From NCBI RefSeq assembly GCF_011045015.1, contig NZ_JAAKZY010000074.1, forward strand, positions 1 through 45,077: DNA of 45,077 bases. Direction: 5' to 3'. The translations under genes and the position numbers were made by a program. Shown here piece after piece: positions 26,011-34,327 of the stretch. Position 1 is the stretch's first letter. Each line of letters begins with the position of its first letter. Below the pieces are notes generated by a model. It worked only from the letters and a program-made list of their open reading frames with translations, did not search any database and was not told the origin of the DNA. The stretch is from Streptomyces scabichelini (lineage in GTDB: Bacteria; Actinomycetota; Actinomycetes; Streptomycetales; Streptomycetaceae).

Positions 26011-27141
26011 TCAGCGGGCCGGCGGCGCCGTGCTGCCCCGTACCTTGAGTTCGACGGGAAGGGTGTGGCGGGACGCGGGCGGGACCTCGCCCCGGGTGAC
26101 GTACTGGAGCAGTTGCGCGGTGGCGGTGCGGCCCACGTCGTAAGCCGGCTGGTGGACGGTGGTCAGCGGCGGGTGGGCCAGCGAGGCCGCGCGGATGTCG
26201 TCGAAGCCGACCACGGAGACGTCCTGAGGAACCGAAAGACCCGCCTCTCTGAGCGCGGTGAGGGCTCCGAACGCCATGAGGTCGTTGGCCGCGAAGACAG
26301 CCGTGCAGTCGAGGCCGCCCTCCTTGGACCCGCCCTCCTTGAGGCGTTCGGCGACGAGTCGGTAGCCGGAGGCTTCCTTGAAGTCGCCGACGCATTCGAC
26401 GACTTCGCCCTGGAAAGCCCGCACGAAGCCGTTCGCCCGGGCGACGCTGCTCCTCAGAGCGCGTGGACCGGTCAGCATCAGGGCCCGGCGGTGCCCGAGC
26501 GCCCGCAGGTGCTCGCCGACGAGCCGCCCGCCCGCCTCATGGTCGGCGGTCGCGATGAGGGCGCGTTCGAGCCCTTCGACCTCCTCGTCGGCGAGCGCGA
26601 TCGGGAACTTGCCCATCAGGGCCTCCAGCCGCCGCCGCGACGGCGGGGACCCCGACGCGTACACCATGCCGTCGATGAACCGGCTGCGGATCATGCCGAG
26701 GTAGCGGTCCTCGCGGTCGGCGTCGAACTCGGTGTTGCACAGGATCAGTCCGTAGCCCAGGTCGTGGGCGGCGTCCTCGGCGCCCTTGGCGAGTTCGGCG
26801 AAGAAGGTGTTGCTGATGTCGGGGATGAGCAGGCCGATCACCGAGGTGGAGCCGGCCTGGAGGCTGCGGGCGAGCGAGGCCGGGACGTATCCGAGCCGGT
26901 TGACGACGCTGCGGACCCGTGCGGCGGTCTGTTCGTTGACCGGCCGGTTGCCGCTGAGGACATGGGAGACGGTGGTGGCGCTGACCCCGGCCGCCGCGGC
27001 GACGTCCTTGATGGACGCGGGCCTGCGGACGGCCGCCCGGCGGCCGGGCCCGTGGGACTCGTAGGCTCCCTGGGACTCGTAGGCCCCGCGTGACTCGTAC
27101 GCCCCGTGGGATTCGTACGCTCCGTAGGACTCATGGGTCAT
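26011..27141 (-). CDS. LacI-family transcriptional regulator
   Basis: This 376-residue repressor has a helix-turn-helix near 40-62 (SIKDVAAAAGVSATTVSHVL followed by SGNRPVNEQT) and a periplasmic-binding-like effector domain ending in SVVGFDDIRAA and HPPLTTVHQPAYDVG. The first 35 residues are copies of a GAYESH unit encoded by an 18-bp tandem repeat, which is unusual for this family. The ATG overlaps the deaminase stop by eleven bases, so it is cotranscribed with that gene. Two identical palindromes, 24040 and 28552, flank the locus and are its probable operators. A nucleoside or degradation product is the likely inducer. Confidence 0.93.
   Translation of the reverse strand: MTHESYGAYESHGAYESRGAYESQGAYESHGPGRRAAVRRPASIKDVAAAAGVSATTVSHVLSGNRPVNEQTAARVRSVVNRLGYVPASLARSLQAGSTSVIGLLIPDISNTFFAELAKGAEDAAHDLGYGLILCNTEFDADREDRYLGMIRSRFIDGMVYASGSPPSRRRLEALMGKFPIALADEEVEGLERALIATADHEAGGRLVGEHLRALGHRRALMLTGPRALRSSVARANGFVRAFQGEVVECVGDFKEASGYRLVAERLKEGGSKEGGLDCTAVFAANDLMAFGALTALREAGLSVPQDVSVVGFDDIRAASLAHPPLTTVHQPAYDVGRTATAQLLQYVTRGEVPPASRHTLPVELKVRGSTAPPAR
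27051..27137 (-). repeat. 18-bp tandem repeat at the start of the LacI gene
   Basis: About four to five diverged copies of an 18-bp unit (cgtaggactcgtggg-like) encode GAYESH/GAYESQ/GAYESR before the DNA-binding domain. Confidence 0.8.
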
Positions 27142-28519
27142 AGTGCTGCACCGCCCGTCCGTGGGAGGTGTCGAGGATCCGGGCCACCCGGGCGTCGGCC
27201 TCGGCGAGCAGCGCGGGCTCGTCCACGGTGAGCAGCCTGCCGTCACGCATCAGCACCCGGCCGTCGACGACCACCGTCCGCACGTCACTGGCACGGGCGC
27301 TGTAGACGAGCGCGGCACGGGGGTCGTGCAGCGGGCGGCAGTGCAGCCCGGTCAGGTCGGTGAGGACGATGTCGGCGCGCATCCCCGGCTCCAGCGCCCC
27401 GACGCGGCCCTGCAGACCGAGCGCGCGGGCCCCGCCGCGCAGGGCCAGGCGCAGCGTGTCGGAGACGGTCATCCAGGTCGCGTCCCGCACGGCCTGCTTC
27501 TGGGTGAGGGCGACCAGCCGCAGCGCCTCCCACACGTCGAGCGTGTTGTGACCGGCGGCGCCGTCCGTACCGACCGCCACCGTGACGCCGGCGCCGAGCA
27601 GTTCGCGGACCGGGGTGAGCGGGGACAGCGCATGCTTGAGATACACCTTGGGGCAGCAGGCCACGGCGGTCGTGCCGGCGTACTCGGCCAGCAGCGGCAG
27701 ATCCTGCTCGACGATTCCGCAGCCGTGCGCGATCAGCGCTCCGGCCGCCAGCACCCCCGTCTCGTACAGCACGCGGACGGGTGTGATGCCGCGCCGTTCC
27801 ACACTGGCCCGGGTCTGCTCCAGGTGTTCGGCGGCGTGAATGTGCATCCGCAGGCCGAGGCGCCGGGCGTGCCCGGCCAGGGTCCGCAGGTCCTCGTCGT
27901 TCACGGTGTACGGGGCGTGCGGCCCGAGCGACACGGTCACCCGGCCGTCGGCTCCGCCGTGCCACCGCTCCGCGAACTCCACGGTCGCTTCCAGGGCCTC
28001 CGGGCCCCGGCTGCTGAAGTAGGTGGGCGCGATGTCGGCCCGCAGACCGGTCTCGGCGACCGCCTCGGCGATCTGGTCGGGGAAGAAGTAGTGGTCGGCG
28101 AAGGTCGTGACACCCGAGCGGATCATCTCGGCGCAGGCAAGCCGGGCGCCGGTCCGTACGTCGGCGGGGGTCAGGTTGCTCTCCATCGGCCAGACGCGGT
28201 CGTTGAACCAGCCCTCGACCGTCACGTCCTCGGCCGCGCCGCGCATCAGCACCATGGCGCTGTGCGTGTGCGCGTTGACCAGGCCGGGGACGGCCAGCAG
28301 ACCACGGCCGTCGATCACCTCCTGCACACCCGCCCCGCCCTTCGCGCGGGCGGTGCCGGGCGCGGGCGCGGCGGTCGGCCGTACGTCCTGGATGACGCCG
28401 TCCGCGACGACGATGTCCTGCGCCCGCAGGATCTCGCACTCGCCCTCCGGCGGAACGCGCAGCACATCGCAGCCGGACACGAGAAGGCCGCCCGTCGACA
28501 CGGGCGCTGTCTCACTCAT
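27131..28519 (-). CDS. Amidohydrolase, MTA/SAH deaminase (MtaD/ATZ-TRZ) family
   Basis: From the ATG at 28519 the protein has 462 residues; an in-frame GTG lies three codons upstream at 28528. Zinc-site motifs are present in the usual order: NAHTHSAMVLMRG (HxH), GPHAPYTV, HIHAAEHLEQT and the final aspartate in GTDGAAGHNTLD. This is the metal amidohydrolase branch that deaminates methylthioadenosine, S-adenosylhomocysteine, deoxyadenosine and related nucleosides. It is the first gene of the operon that contains LacI, the amidotransferase-like protein and the phosphorylase, so deamination followed by phosphorolysis of an adenine nucleoside is likely. The 13 bases around the start are duplicated, and no Shine-Dalgarno sequence is visible. 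Confidence 0.88.
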   Translation of the reverse strand: MSETAPVSTGGLLVSGCDVLRVPPEGECEILRAQDIVVADGVIQDVRPTAAPAPGTARAKGGAGVQEVIDGRGLLAVPGLVNAHTHSAMVLMRGAAEDVTVEGWFNDRVWPMESNLTPADVRTGARLACAEMIRSGVTTFADHYFFPDQIAEAVAETGLRADIAPTYFSSRGPEALEATVEFAERWHGGADGRVTVSLGPHAPYTVNDEDLRTLAGHARRLGLRMHIHAAEHLEQTRASVERRGITPVRVLYETGVLAAGALIAHGCGIVEQDLPLLAEYAGTTAVACCPKVYLKHALSPLTPVRELLGAGVTVAVGTDGAAGHNTLDVWEALRLVALTQKQAVRDATWMTVSDTLRLALRGGARALGLQGRVGALEPGMRADIVLTDLTGLHCRPLHDPRAALVYSARASDVRTVVVDGRVLMRDGRLLTVDEPALLAEADARVARILDTSHGRAVQHYDP

Positions 28520-28539
28520 GGCGCTCACTCATGGCGCAC

Positions 28540-28568
28540 AAGCTAGATATCCAAAACGTTTTGCACAA
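28540..28568 (-). promoter_or_regulatory. Promoter of the deaminase-LacI operon with embedded LacI operator
   Basis: On the minus strand TTGTGC (28568-28563) and TAGCTT (28545-28540) are separated by 17 bases, a good fit to Streptomyces vegetative promoters. The palindrome CAAAACGTTTTG (28552-28563) fills the spacer, so a bound repressor would block the polymerase. Transcription would start within a few bases of the first ATG-like codon, giving a very short leader. Confidence 0.7.
28552..28563. promoter_or_regulatory. LacI-family operator CAAAACGTTTTG upstream of the deaminase operon
   Basis: It is identical to the site at 24040-24051 and sits between the proposed -35 and -10 elements. Confidence 0.87.
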
Positions 28569-28619
28569 CAGGCCGCCAAGCGCTCCGCTGGGGGCGCGGT
28601 TCTAAGCCGCGGGTTCGTC

Positions 28620-28687
28620 GTGGCTGGTCGCGCCCGCGCGGCGGAGCCGCACATTGATACAGCCCCGCGCCCCTTACGGGGCGCGGT
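28620..28687 (+). repeat. Streptomyces intergenic repeat, long form
   Basis: The start tggctggtcgcgcc is followed by gcggcggagccgc and then ccgcgccccttacggggcgc. The ends match the short-form copies elsewhere in the window, while about 30 bp replace the cagtt core. It lies in the 210-bp gap between the deaminase promoter and the YbdD-like gene. I see no gene in that gap. Confidence 0.75.
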
Positions 28688-28778
28688 ACCGCACCGGACT
28701 CAACCAAGCCCGCTCAGTGGGTCGCGCGCCCGCCCCGTGGTGGGGGGTGCGTGCCGTGTGTGCCGTGCGTGCCGTGGG

Positions 28779-28985
28779 TCAGCAGCAGCGGCTCTGCGGG
28801 TGGTTCTCACGATGGCGCGTCCGCAGAACCTCGTACTCGCGTCGGCTGGGCGCGGGAGCGTGCGGGTGCCGGCGCCGCTGCCGCTCGCAGTAGCGGTCGT
28901 ACTCCGACTCGCCGGTCAGCTCGCGCAGATACCAGCGCACCCAGCGCACCCAGCGCACCGTCCGCGCCCAGTGCCGGGCCCTCAT
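28779..28985 (-). CDS. YbdD/YjiX-family small protein, CstA partner
   Basis: This 68-residue protein has the family core YLRELTGESEYDRYCERQRR followed by RHP and a tail ending in SRCC directly before TGA. E. coli YbdD and YjiX, which accompany the pyruvate carriers CstA and BtsT, share the DYDxYxxHxxxxHP pattern and a C-terminal RCC. Some family members carry selenocysteine near this end; here both residues are cysteine codons. The ATG overlaps the CstA stop (ATGA). A 9-bp repeat gives the WVRWVRW stretch at its front. It is probably needed for CstA activity, as in other bacteria. Confidence 0.9.
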   Translation of the reverse strand: MRARHWARTVRWVRWVRWYLRELTGESEYDRYCERQRRRHPHAPAPSRREYEVLRTRHRENHPQSRCC

Positions 28986-31159
28986 GAACGGGCTCCCGCC
29001 AGCGGTTCCCCCGCCTGCTCGGGAATGTCGATACGGGACTCGACGTAAGGCGCCTCGGTCGTCGGCAGTGACCCCGGAGAGCGGACGGCACGTACGCAGA
29101 CCACCGCCGCGTTGACGATCACCACGGCGACCAGCAGCAGGAACAGGGCGATCAGGACCCCGTCGACCGTGGAGTTGGTGACGACGGTGTGCATGTCGTC
29201 GAGGGTCTTGGCGGGCGGCAGGATCTGGCCCGCGTCGATCGCGTCGGCGTACCGGGTGCGCTGGGCGAAGAAGCCGATACGCGGGTCGTCGGAGAAGACC
29301 TTCTGCCAGCCGGCGGTGAAGGTGACGGCGACCACCCAGGCCAGCGGGATGCCGGTGACCCAGGCCCAGCGCAGCCGCCCGGACTTGATCAGAACGGTGG
29401 TGCAGACGGTGAGGGCGATGGCGGCGAGCAGCTGGTTGGCGATGCCGAAGAGCGGGAAGAGCTGGTTGATTCCGCCGAGCGGGTCGGTGGCGCCGGTGTA
29501 GAGGAAGTAGCCCCAGGCGGCCACGACGAGTCCGCTGCACAGCCAGATACCCGGCTTCCAGTTGACCCGCCCGATCGGCTTCCAGACGTTGCCGAGCATG
29601 TCCTGGAGCATGAAGCGTCCGACCCTGGTGCCCGCGTCGACCGTCGTCAGGATGAACAGTGCCTCGAACATGATCGCGAAGTGATACCAGAAGGCCTTCA
29701 TCGCCGTGCCGCCGAAGACACCCGAGAAGATCTCCGACATGCCGACCGCGAGGGTGGGCGCCCCGCCGGTGCGGGCGATGAGTGTCTGCTCCTCGACGGC
29801 CTTGGCCGCCTGGGTCAGCTGGTCGGGGCTGATGGTGAAGCCCAGGCCCGCCACCGCCTGAGAGGCGGACTCGGCCGTCGTGCCGAGGAGCCCGGCGGGT
29901 GCGTTCATCGCGTAGTAGAGGCCTGGTTCGAGGGTGGCCGCCGCGATGAGCGCCATGATCGCGACGAACGACTCCATCAGCATGGCGCCGTAGCCGATCG
30001 CCCGGACCTGGGACTCCTTCTGGATCAGTTTCGGTGTCGTCCCGGAGGCGACCAGCGCGTGGAAGCCGGAGAGTGCGCCGCAGGCGATGGTGATGAAGAG
30101 GAAGGGGAAGAGGGATCCGGCGAAGACCGGACCGGCACCCGAGGAGGCGAAGTCGCTGACCGCGTCCGAGCGCATCACGGGTGCGGCCACGACGACCCCG
30201 ACCGCGAGCAGTGCGATGGTGCCGATCTTCATGAAGGTGGAGAGGTAGTCGCGCGGCGCGAGCAGCATCCACACGGGCAGGACGGAGGCGACGAAGCCGT
30301 ATCCGACCAGGCAGAAGACGAGGGTCGTCGGGCTGAGGGTGAAGGTGTCGGCCAGTGAGGACTCCTGGATCCAGCTGCCGCCGACGATCGCGAGCAGCAG
30401 CAACGCCACACCGATCAGGCTGGTCTCGACGACCCGGCCAGGGCGGATGACGTGCATCCAGAAGCCCATGAAGAGGGCGATGGGGATGGTCATGGCGACG
30501 GAGAAGGTGCCCCAGGGGGAGTGAGCGAGGGCGTTGACGACGACCAGGGCCAGTACACCGAGCAGGATGATCATGATGGCGAAGACCGCGATCAGGGCCG
30601 CCGCGCCGCCCGCCCGGCCGATCTCGTCGCGGGCCATCTGCCCGAGCGACTTACCGTCCCGCCGCATCGACAGGAACAGCACCACCATGTCCTGCACTGC
30701 TCCAGCGAAGATCACTCCGGCGACGATCCAGAGCGTGCCGGGCAGATAGCCCATCTGCGCCGCGAGCACGGGCCCCACCAGCGGTCCGGCTCCGGCGATC
30801 GCGGCGAAGTGGTGGCCCAGCAGGACCCGGCGGTCCGTGGGCTGGAAATCGACGCCGTCCTCGAGCCGTTCGGCGGGAGTGGCCCGGCGGTCGTCCGGCT
30901 TCAGTACGCGCCGGGCGACGAAGCGGGCGTAGAAGCGGTAGGCGATGGCGTACGAGCCGAGGGCGGCCAGCACCAGCCAGACGGCGGAGATCCTCTCGCC
31001 CCTGGCGAGGGCGAGGACACCCCAGCTGACGGCGCCCACCAGGGCGACGGCGGCCCACAGCAGGATCGACCGCGGGGTCATACGGGACCGGATCGACTCG
31101 GGGGAGGGCGGGTCTTCCGGTGCCGGAGGAGCGGTTTCGGGCATGGCTGACGTAGGCAT
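28982..31159 (-). CDS. cstA: Carbon starvation protein CstA, pyruvate transporter
   Basis: This 725-residue polytopic membrane protein of the CstA/BtsT family takes up pyruvate (and in some species peptides) when carbon is scarce. Signatures include PTDRRVLLGHHFAAIAGAGP, GPVLAAQMGYLPGTLWI, MRRDGKSLGQMARDEIG, SGFHALVASGTTPKLIQKES and FEALFILTTVDAGTRVGRF. About sixteen hydrophobic segments are spread over the whole length, and the size is normal for the family. AGGAG lies six bases before the ATG. The gene is followed by its YbdD partner with overlap and preceded by a DUF3311 gene 79 bp upstream on the same strand. Confidence 0.95.
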   Translation of the reverse strand: MPTSAMPETAPPAPEDPPSPESIRSRMTPRSILLWAAVALVGAVSWGVLALARGERISAVWLVLAALGSYAIAYRFYARFVARRVLKPDDRRATPAERLEDGVDFQPTDRRVLLGHHFAAIAGAGPLVGPVLAAQMGYLPGTLWIVAGVIFAGAVQDMVVLFLSMRRDGKSLGQMARDEIGRAGGAAALIAVFAIMIILLGVLALVVVNALAHSPWGTFSVAMTIPIALFMGFWMHVIRPGRVVETSLIGVALLLLAIVGGSWIQESSLADTFTLSPTTLVFCLVGYGFVASVLPVWMLLAPRDYLSTFMKIGTIALLAVGVVVAAPVMRSDAVSDFASSGAGPVFAGSLFPFLFITIACGALSGFHALVASGTTPKLIQKESQVRAIGYGAMLMESFVAIMALIAAATLEPGLYYAMNAPAGLLGTTAESASQAVAGLGFTISPDQLTQAAKAVEEQTLIARTGGAPTLAVGMSEIFSGVFGGTAMKAFWYHFAIMFEALFILTTVDAGTRVGRFMLQDMLGNVWKPIGRVNWKPGIWLCSGLVVAAWGYFLYTGATDPLGGINQLFPLFGIANQLLAAIALTVCTTVLIKSGRLRWAWVTGIPLAWVVAVTFTAGWQKVFSDDPRIGFFAQRTRYADAIDAGQILPPAKTLDDMHTVVTNSTVDGVLIALFLLLVAVVIVNAAVVCVRAVRSPGSLPTTEAPYVESRIDIPEQAGEPLAGARS

Positions 31160-31238
31160 GGCGGCTCCTGGCCGTGGTGGTGGTGTCGGGTGGTACGCGG
31201 GGGGTGGTGGCGTTGGGCGGTACGCGGGGCGGTGCGGA

Positions 31239-31481
31239 TCAGGGATCGTGCCGGTCGGGCCGGTTGGTCAGCGCGTACGCGGCCAGCAGGCACAGGCCGC
31301 AGCCCGGCACCCAGGCGAGCTGGTACCAGTAGAAGAACGGCGTCCCGGCGAGCCGCGGGCCCTCACCGGCGTACCAGGGAACCCACAGCAGTCCCGCGGC
31401 GGGCGCGAGGAGCAGTACGGCGATCGCGACGCGCCGCAGTCGGTGATGACCAGTGGGACCAGTGGGACCAGTGGGTGCCAT
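31239..31481 (-). CDS. DUF3311 small membrane protein
   Basis: The 80-residue protein has two hydrophobic segments, about 18-36 and 49-67, with FFYWYQLAWVPGCGLC near the second, the hallmark of DUF3311. Such proteins usually sit directly beside sodium:solute symporters of the MctC type and are thought to be accessory subunits. Here the symporter is 166 bp away on the opposite strand, and CstA lies downstream on the same strand. GAGAGGAG lies before the ATG. The first residues APTGPTGPTG come from a 9-bp repeat. Confidence 0.85.
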   Translation of the reverse strand: MAPTGPTGPTGHHRLRRVAIAVLLLAPAAGLLWVPWYAGEGPRLAGTPFFYWYQLAWVPGCGLCLLAAYALTNRPDRHDP

Positions 31482-31647
31482 GACGTGCGCTCCTCTCCCG
31501 CTCGCTGTCGGTCTGTGCAAGAGTTGCCCGCCGCCCGGAACTGGTTGACAGGGAATTTCCAGAAGATTTCCCGCCGGTTTTCTGTCCTCCGGACCGGCCC
31601 TCCGCGCAACTCTCCCGCAAGGCACAGCACACCAAGGACGGTGACCC

Positions 31648-33210
31648 ATGGCGGACGGCGCCATGACCGCGACGTTCCTCGCCGTGACCGGCGGAGCGTC
31701 GCTGCTCGCCGTCACCGCGCCCCGTCTGCGTCCCTCCGACCGGCTGCCTTCCCTGGAGGGCTGGGCACTGGCCGACCGGAACCTGGGCCCCGTCTGGACC
31801 TGGATGCTCCTCGGCGGCACGATCTTCACCGCGTACACCTTCACCGCCGTACCGGGACTGGCGTACGGGAACGGGGCGCCCGCCTTCTTCGCCGTGCCGT
31901 ACACGGTGATCGTCTGCCCGCTCGCCTTCGTCCTGCTGACCCGCCTGTGGGCGGTGGCCCGCCGCCACGGCTATGTCACCGTCGGCGACTTCGTGCGCGG
32001 ACGGTACGGATCGCCGCCGCTCGCCCTGGTCGTGGCCCTGACCGGGATCCTCGCCACGATGCCCTACCTGGCGCTGCAACTGCTGGGCATCCGCGCGGTG
32101 CTCACCGCCGGGGGCGTCTACACGCGCGGCGCGACCGGCGATCTGGTGATGGTCGCGCTCTTCGCGGGGCTCGCGGTGGCGACGTACCGGCACGGGCTGC
32201 GCGCGCCGACCGTCATCTCCGCGTTCAAGGCGGTGGCCGTCTTCGTCTCGCTCACCGCCGTGTGCTGGCTGGTCCTCGCCCGGCTCGGCGGACCCGGCGC
32301 GGTCTTCGACGGCGCGGCACGACGCCTCGGCGGCACCGGCGTGGCGGACTCCGCCCTGCTCCTGTCTCCCGAGCAGCAGCCCGCCTACGCCACGCTCGCC
32401 CTGGGCTCGGCGCTGGCTCTGCTGATGTACCCGCACGTCCTCACCGCCGGGTTCGCCGCCGACGGCCCGCGCACCCTGCGCAAGGTCTCCGTGGCACTGC
32501 CCGCCTGGACAGGACTGCTCGCCCTCTTCGGCTTCCTCGGCATCGCGGCACTCGCGGCGGGCGTACGGGCGCCCGAGGGCGGCGCCGAGACGGCCGTACC
32601 GATGCTGGTCGACCGTCTGATGCCGGGGCCGCTGGCCGGCCTCGTCTTCGGGGCGATCACCGTGGGGGCGCTGGTTCCGGCGGCCGTGATGTCGATCGCG
32701 GCCGCCACCTGCTTCGTACGCAATGTGTACGTCGAGTACGTCCACCCCACCGCCACACCCAAACGGCAGGTGCGCATCGCCAAGACGGTCTCGCTCACCG
32801 CGAAGGTGGGCGCGGTCGCGTTCGTGTTCGGGCTGCGTGACCAGGACGCCATCAACCTTCAACTGCTCGGCGGCGTATGGATTCTGCAGATCTTCCCCGC
32901 CGTGGCCGTCGGCCTGTTCACCGGCCGGCTGCACCCCCGGGCGCTGCTGGCCGGGTGGGGCGTCGGCATGGCGGCCGGCACCTTCCTCGTGGTGCGCGAG
33001 GGCTTCTCGTCGATCGTGCCCTTCGGGGGCGGCGACCAGCCGCTGGAGATCTACGCCGGGCTCGCGGCCCTGCTGCTCAACCTGACCGTCGCGGTGGCCG
33101 GCACCGCGGCCCTCGAACGCTTCGGCGTCCCACGGGGCGCCGACCTCACCGACCTACCGTCCCGCCTGACCGTCAGGCGGCGCCCCGAGACGGGAGCGAG
33201 CAATCCGTGA
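31648..33210 (+). CDS. Sodium:solute symporter family transporter (monocarboxylate type)
   Basis: The 520-residue protein has about thirteen hydrophobic segments in the SSS arrangement: LADRNLGPVWTWMLLGGTIF, VTVGDFVRGRYGSP, PYLALQLLGI and FGAITVGALVPAAVMSIAAA. It is closest in pattern to MctC/acetate-pyruvate symporters, which fits the divergent DUF3311 gene and CstA. It is translated from an ATG preceded by AAGGACGGTG. Its stop overlaps the GTG start of a sigma factor gene, so the two are probably coexpressed. The 166-bp gap upstream contains a TTGACA at 31545 but no clear -10 partner. Confidence 0.9.
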   Translation: MADGAMTATFLAVTGGASLLAVTAPRLRPSDRLPSLEGWALADRNLGPVWTWMLLGGTIFTAYTFTAVPGLAYGNGAPAFFAVPYTVIVCPLAFVLLTRLWAVARRHGYVTVGDFVRGRYGSPPLALVVALTGILATMPYLALQLLGIRAVLTAGGVYTRGATGDLVMVALFAGLAVATYRHGLRAPTVISAFKAVAVFVSLTAVCWLVLARLGGPGAVFDGAARRLGGTGVADSALLLSPEQQPAYATLALGSALALLMYPHVLTAGFAADGPRTLRKVSVALPAWTGLLALFGFLGIAALAAGVRAPEGGAETAVPMLVDRLMPGPLAGLVFGAITVGALVPAAVMSIAAATCFVRNVYVEYVHPTATPKRQVRIAKTVSLTAKVGAVAFVFGLRDQDAINLQLLGGVWILQIFPAVAVGLFTGRLHPRALLAGWGVGMAAGTFLVVREGFSSIVPFGGGDQPLEIYAGLAALLLNLTVAVAGTAALERFGVPRGADLTDLPSRLTVRRRPETGASNP

Positions 33211-33863
33211 GACGCAGACAGCCCACCCGAGTGCCGCTGGCGCAGGCCGCTCCGGCCGCCGTCACCGAGCCCCGCATCCCGCGGCCCGCCACCACCGGCG
33301 AGACGGCGGCATCCCCGCCGGCCGGCGACGAGGTGCTGTCCCCGTCCATGAGCGATCCGGCCGACCTCGAGCGGGAAGCCGCCCTGGCCCGCCTCTTCGA
33401 GCTGCACTACGCCTCGATGCTGCGCCTGGCGGTACTGCTCGGCGCGGACGACCCGGAGAACGTGGTGGCCGAGGCGTACTACCAGATCTACCGGAAGTGG
33501 CGGCGCCTGCGGGACGCCGAGGCGGCGGAGGCGTATCTGCGCTCAACGGTGTGCAATCTGACCCGGATGCGCATCCGCCACCTCCAGGTCGCCCGCAAGC
33601 ACGTCCAGCACGTCGAGAACCCGCCGAGCGAGGTCGTCGCCTCCGCCGAGAGCACCGCGCTGCTCCACGACGACCAGCGCGTACTGATCGACGCCCTCCA
33701 GCAACTGCCCGCCCGCCAGCGCGAGGCGCTGGTCCTGCGGCACTGGCTCGGGCTGAAGGAGAGCGAGATAGCCGCCGCGATGGGGATCTCCTGCGGATCG
33801 GTCAAGACACACACCGCGCGCGGTATCGCCGCCCTGACCCAGGCGATGGAGGCCCGGCGATGA
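33207..33863 (+). CDS. ECF-type RNA polymerase sigma factor
   Basis: From the GTG at 33207, overlapping the symporter stop, the protein has 218 residues; an in-frame ATG at 33348 would remove a disordered alanine/proline leader. Region 2 spans LFELHYASMLRLAVLLGADD to the YRKWRRL helix. Region 4 spans LPARQREALVLRHWLGLKES and MGISCGSVKTHTARGIAAL. This is a SigE-like two-domain ECF factor. A small membrane protein follows with ATGA overlap and may control it. Its position behind a transporter suggests that the sigma factor responds to, or drives, use of the transported substrate, which is inference. Confidence 0.92.
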   Translation: MRRRQPTRVPLAQAAPAAVTEPRIPRPATTGETAASPPAGDEVLSPSMSDPADLEREAALARLFELHYASMLRLAVLLGADDPENVVAEAYYQIYRKWRRLRDAEAAEAYLRSTVCNLTRMRIRHLQVARKHVQHVENPPSEVVASAESTALLHDDQRVLIDALQQLPARQREALVLRHWLGLKESEIAAAMGISCGSVKTHTARGIAALTQAMEARR

Positions 33864-34180
33864 ACGACATGTCTCCGAACCCGACGGAACGGGATCGTAC
33901 GGAGCAGGCGCTGCGCGAGGCGCTGGGGACGCTGGCCGACGGGGTGCGGGCCGCGCCCGACGCCTACCGCACGGCCCGCGGTGACTGGGTGCGCCGCGAG
34001 CGCCGTCGCCGCCTGGTCCTGGCCGTCCTGATCGCGGTCGTCTTCACCTTGGCCACGCTGATCGGCCTCTGGGTGCTGAACCGGGCCCCGTCGGACCCGG
34101 GCGTCATCTTCTCGAACGTCTCGGACGTCTCGAACATCTCGAATGTGAGCCTCTCCGGCGAGGGACCGGCTCCTGGGTGA
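33860..34180 (+). CDS. Small single-pass membrane protein downstream of the sigma factor
   Basis: The protein has 106 residues: a charged cytoplasmic part (1-51) rich in Arg and Glu, one transmembrane helix (about 52-72, LVLAVLIAVVFTLATLIGLW) and an outer tail with repeated SNVSDVSNISNV from a 9-bp unit. The overlap with the sigma factor suggests an anti-sigma or accessory role, but the HxxxCxxC zinc motif of ZAS anti-sigma factors is absent. I do not recognise the family. Confidence 0.75.
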   Translation: MNDMSPNPTERDRTEQALREALGTLADGVRAAPDAYRTARGDWVRRERRRRLVLAVLIAVVFTLATLIGLWVLNRAPSDPGVIFSNVSDVSNISNVSLSGEGPAPG

Positions 34181-34327
34181 CCGTGGCCGGGGTGACCGTT
34201 CCTGGGATCCGCCCCCGGACGGGGGACCGGCGTGCCGGGTCGCCTCGGCTGATGGAGCATGCTGTTTTGAGGTCGAGGGCGGTCGGGCAGGCGCCGGGTC
34301 GCCATTCCTCATCGGAAAGGAACCCCC

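Noticed and set aside
28779..28784. The TGA after the two cysteines of the YbdD-like protein as a selenocysteine codon.
   Set aside because: Both conserved positions are already filled by cysteine codons, and reading through TGA gives no conserved sequence.
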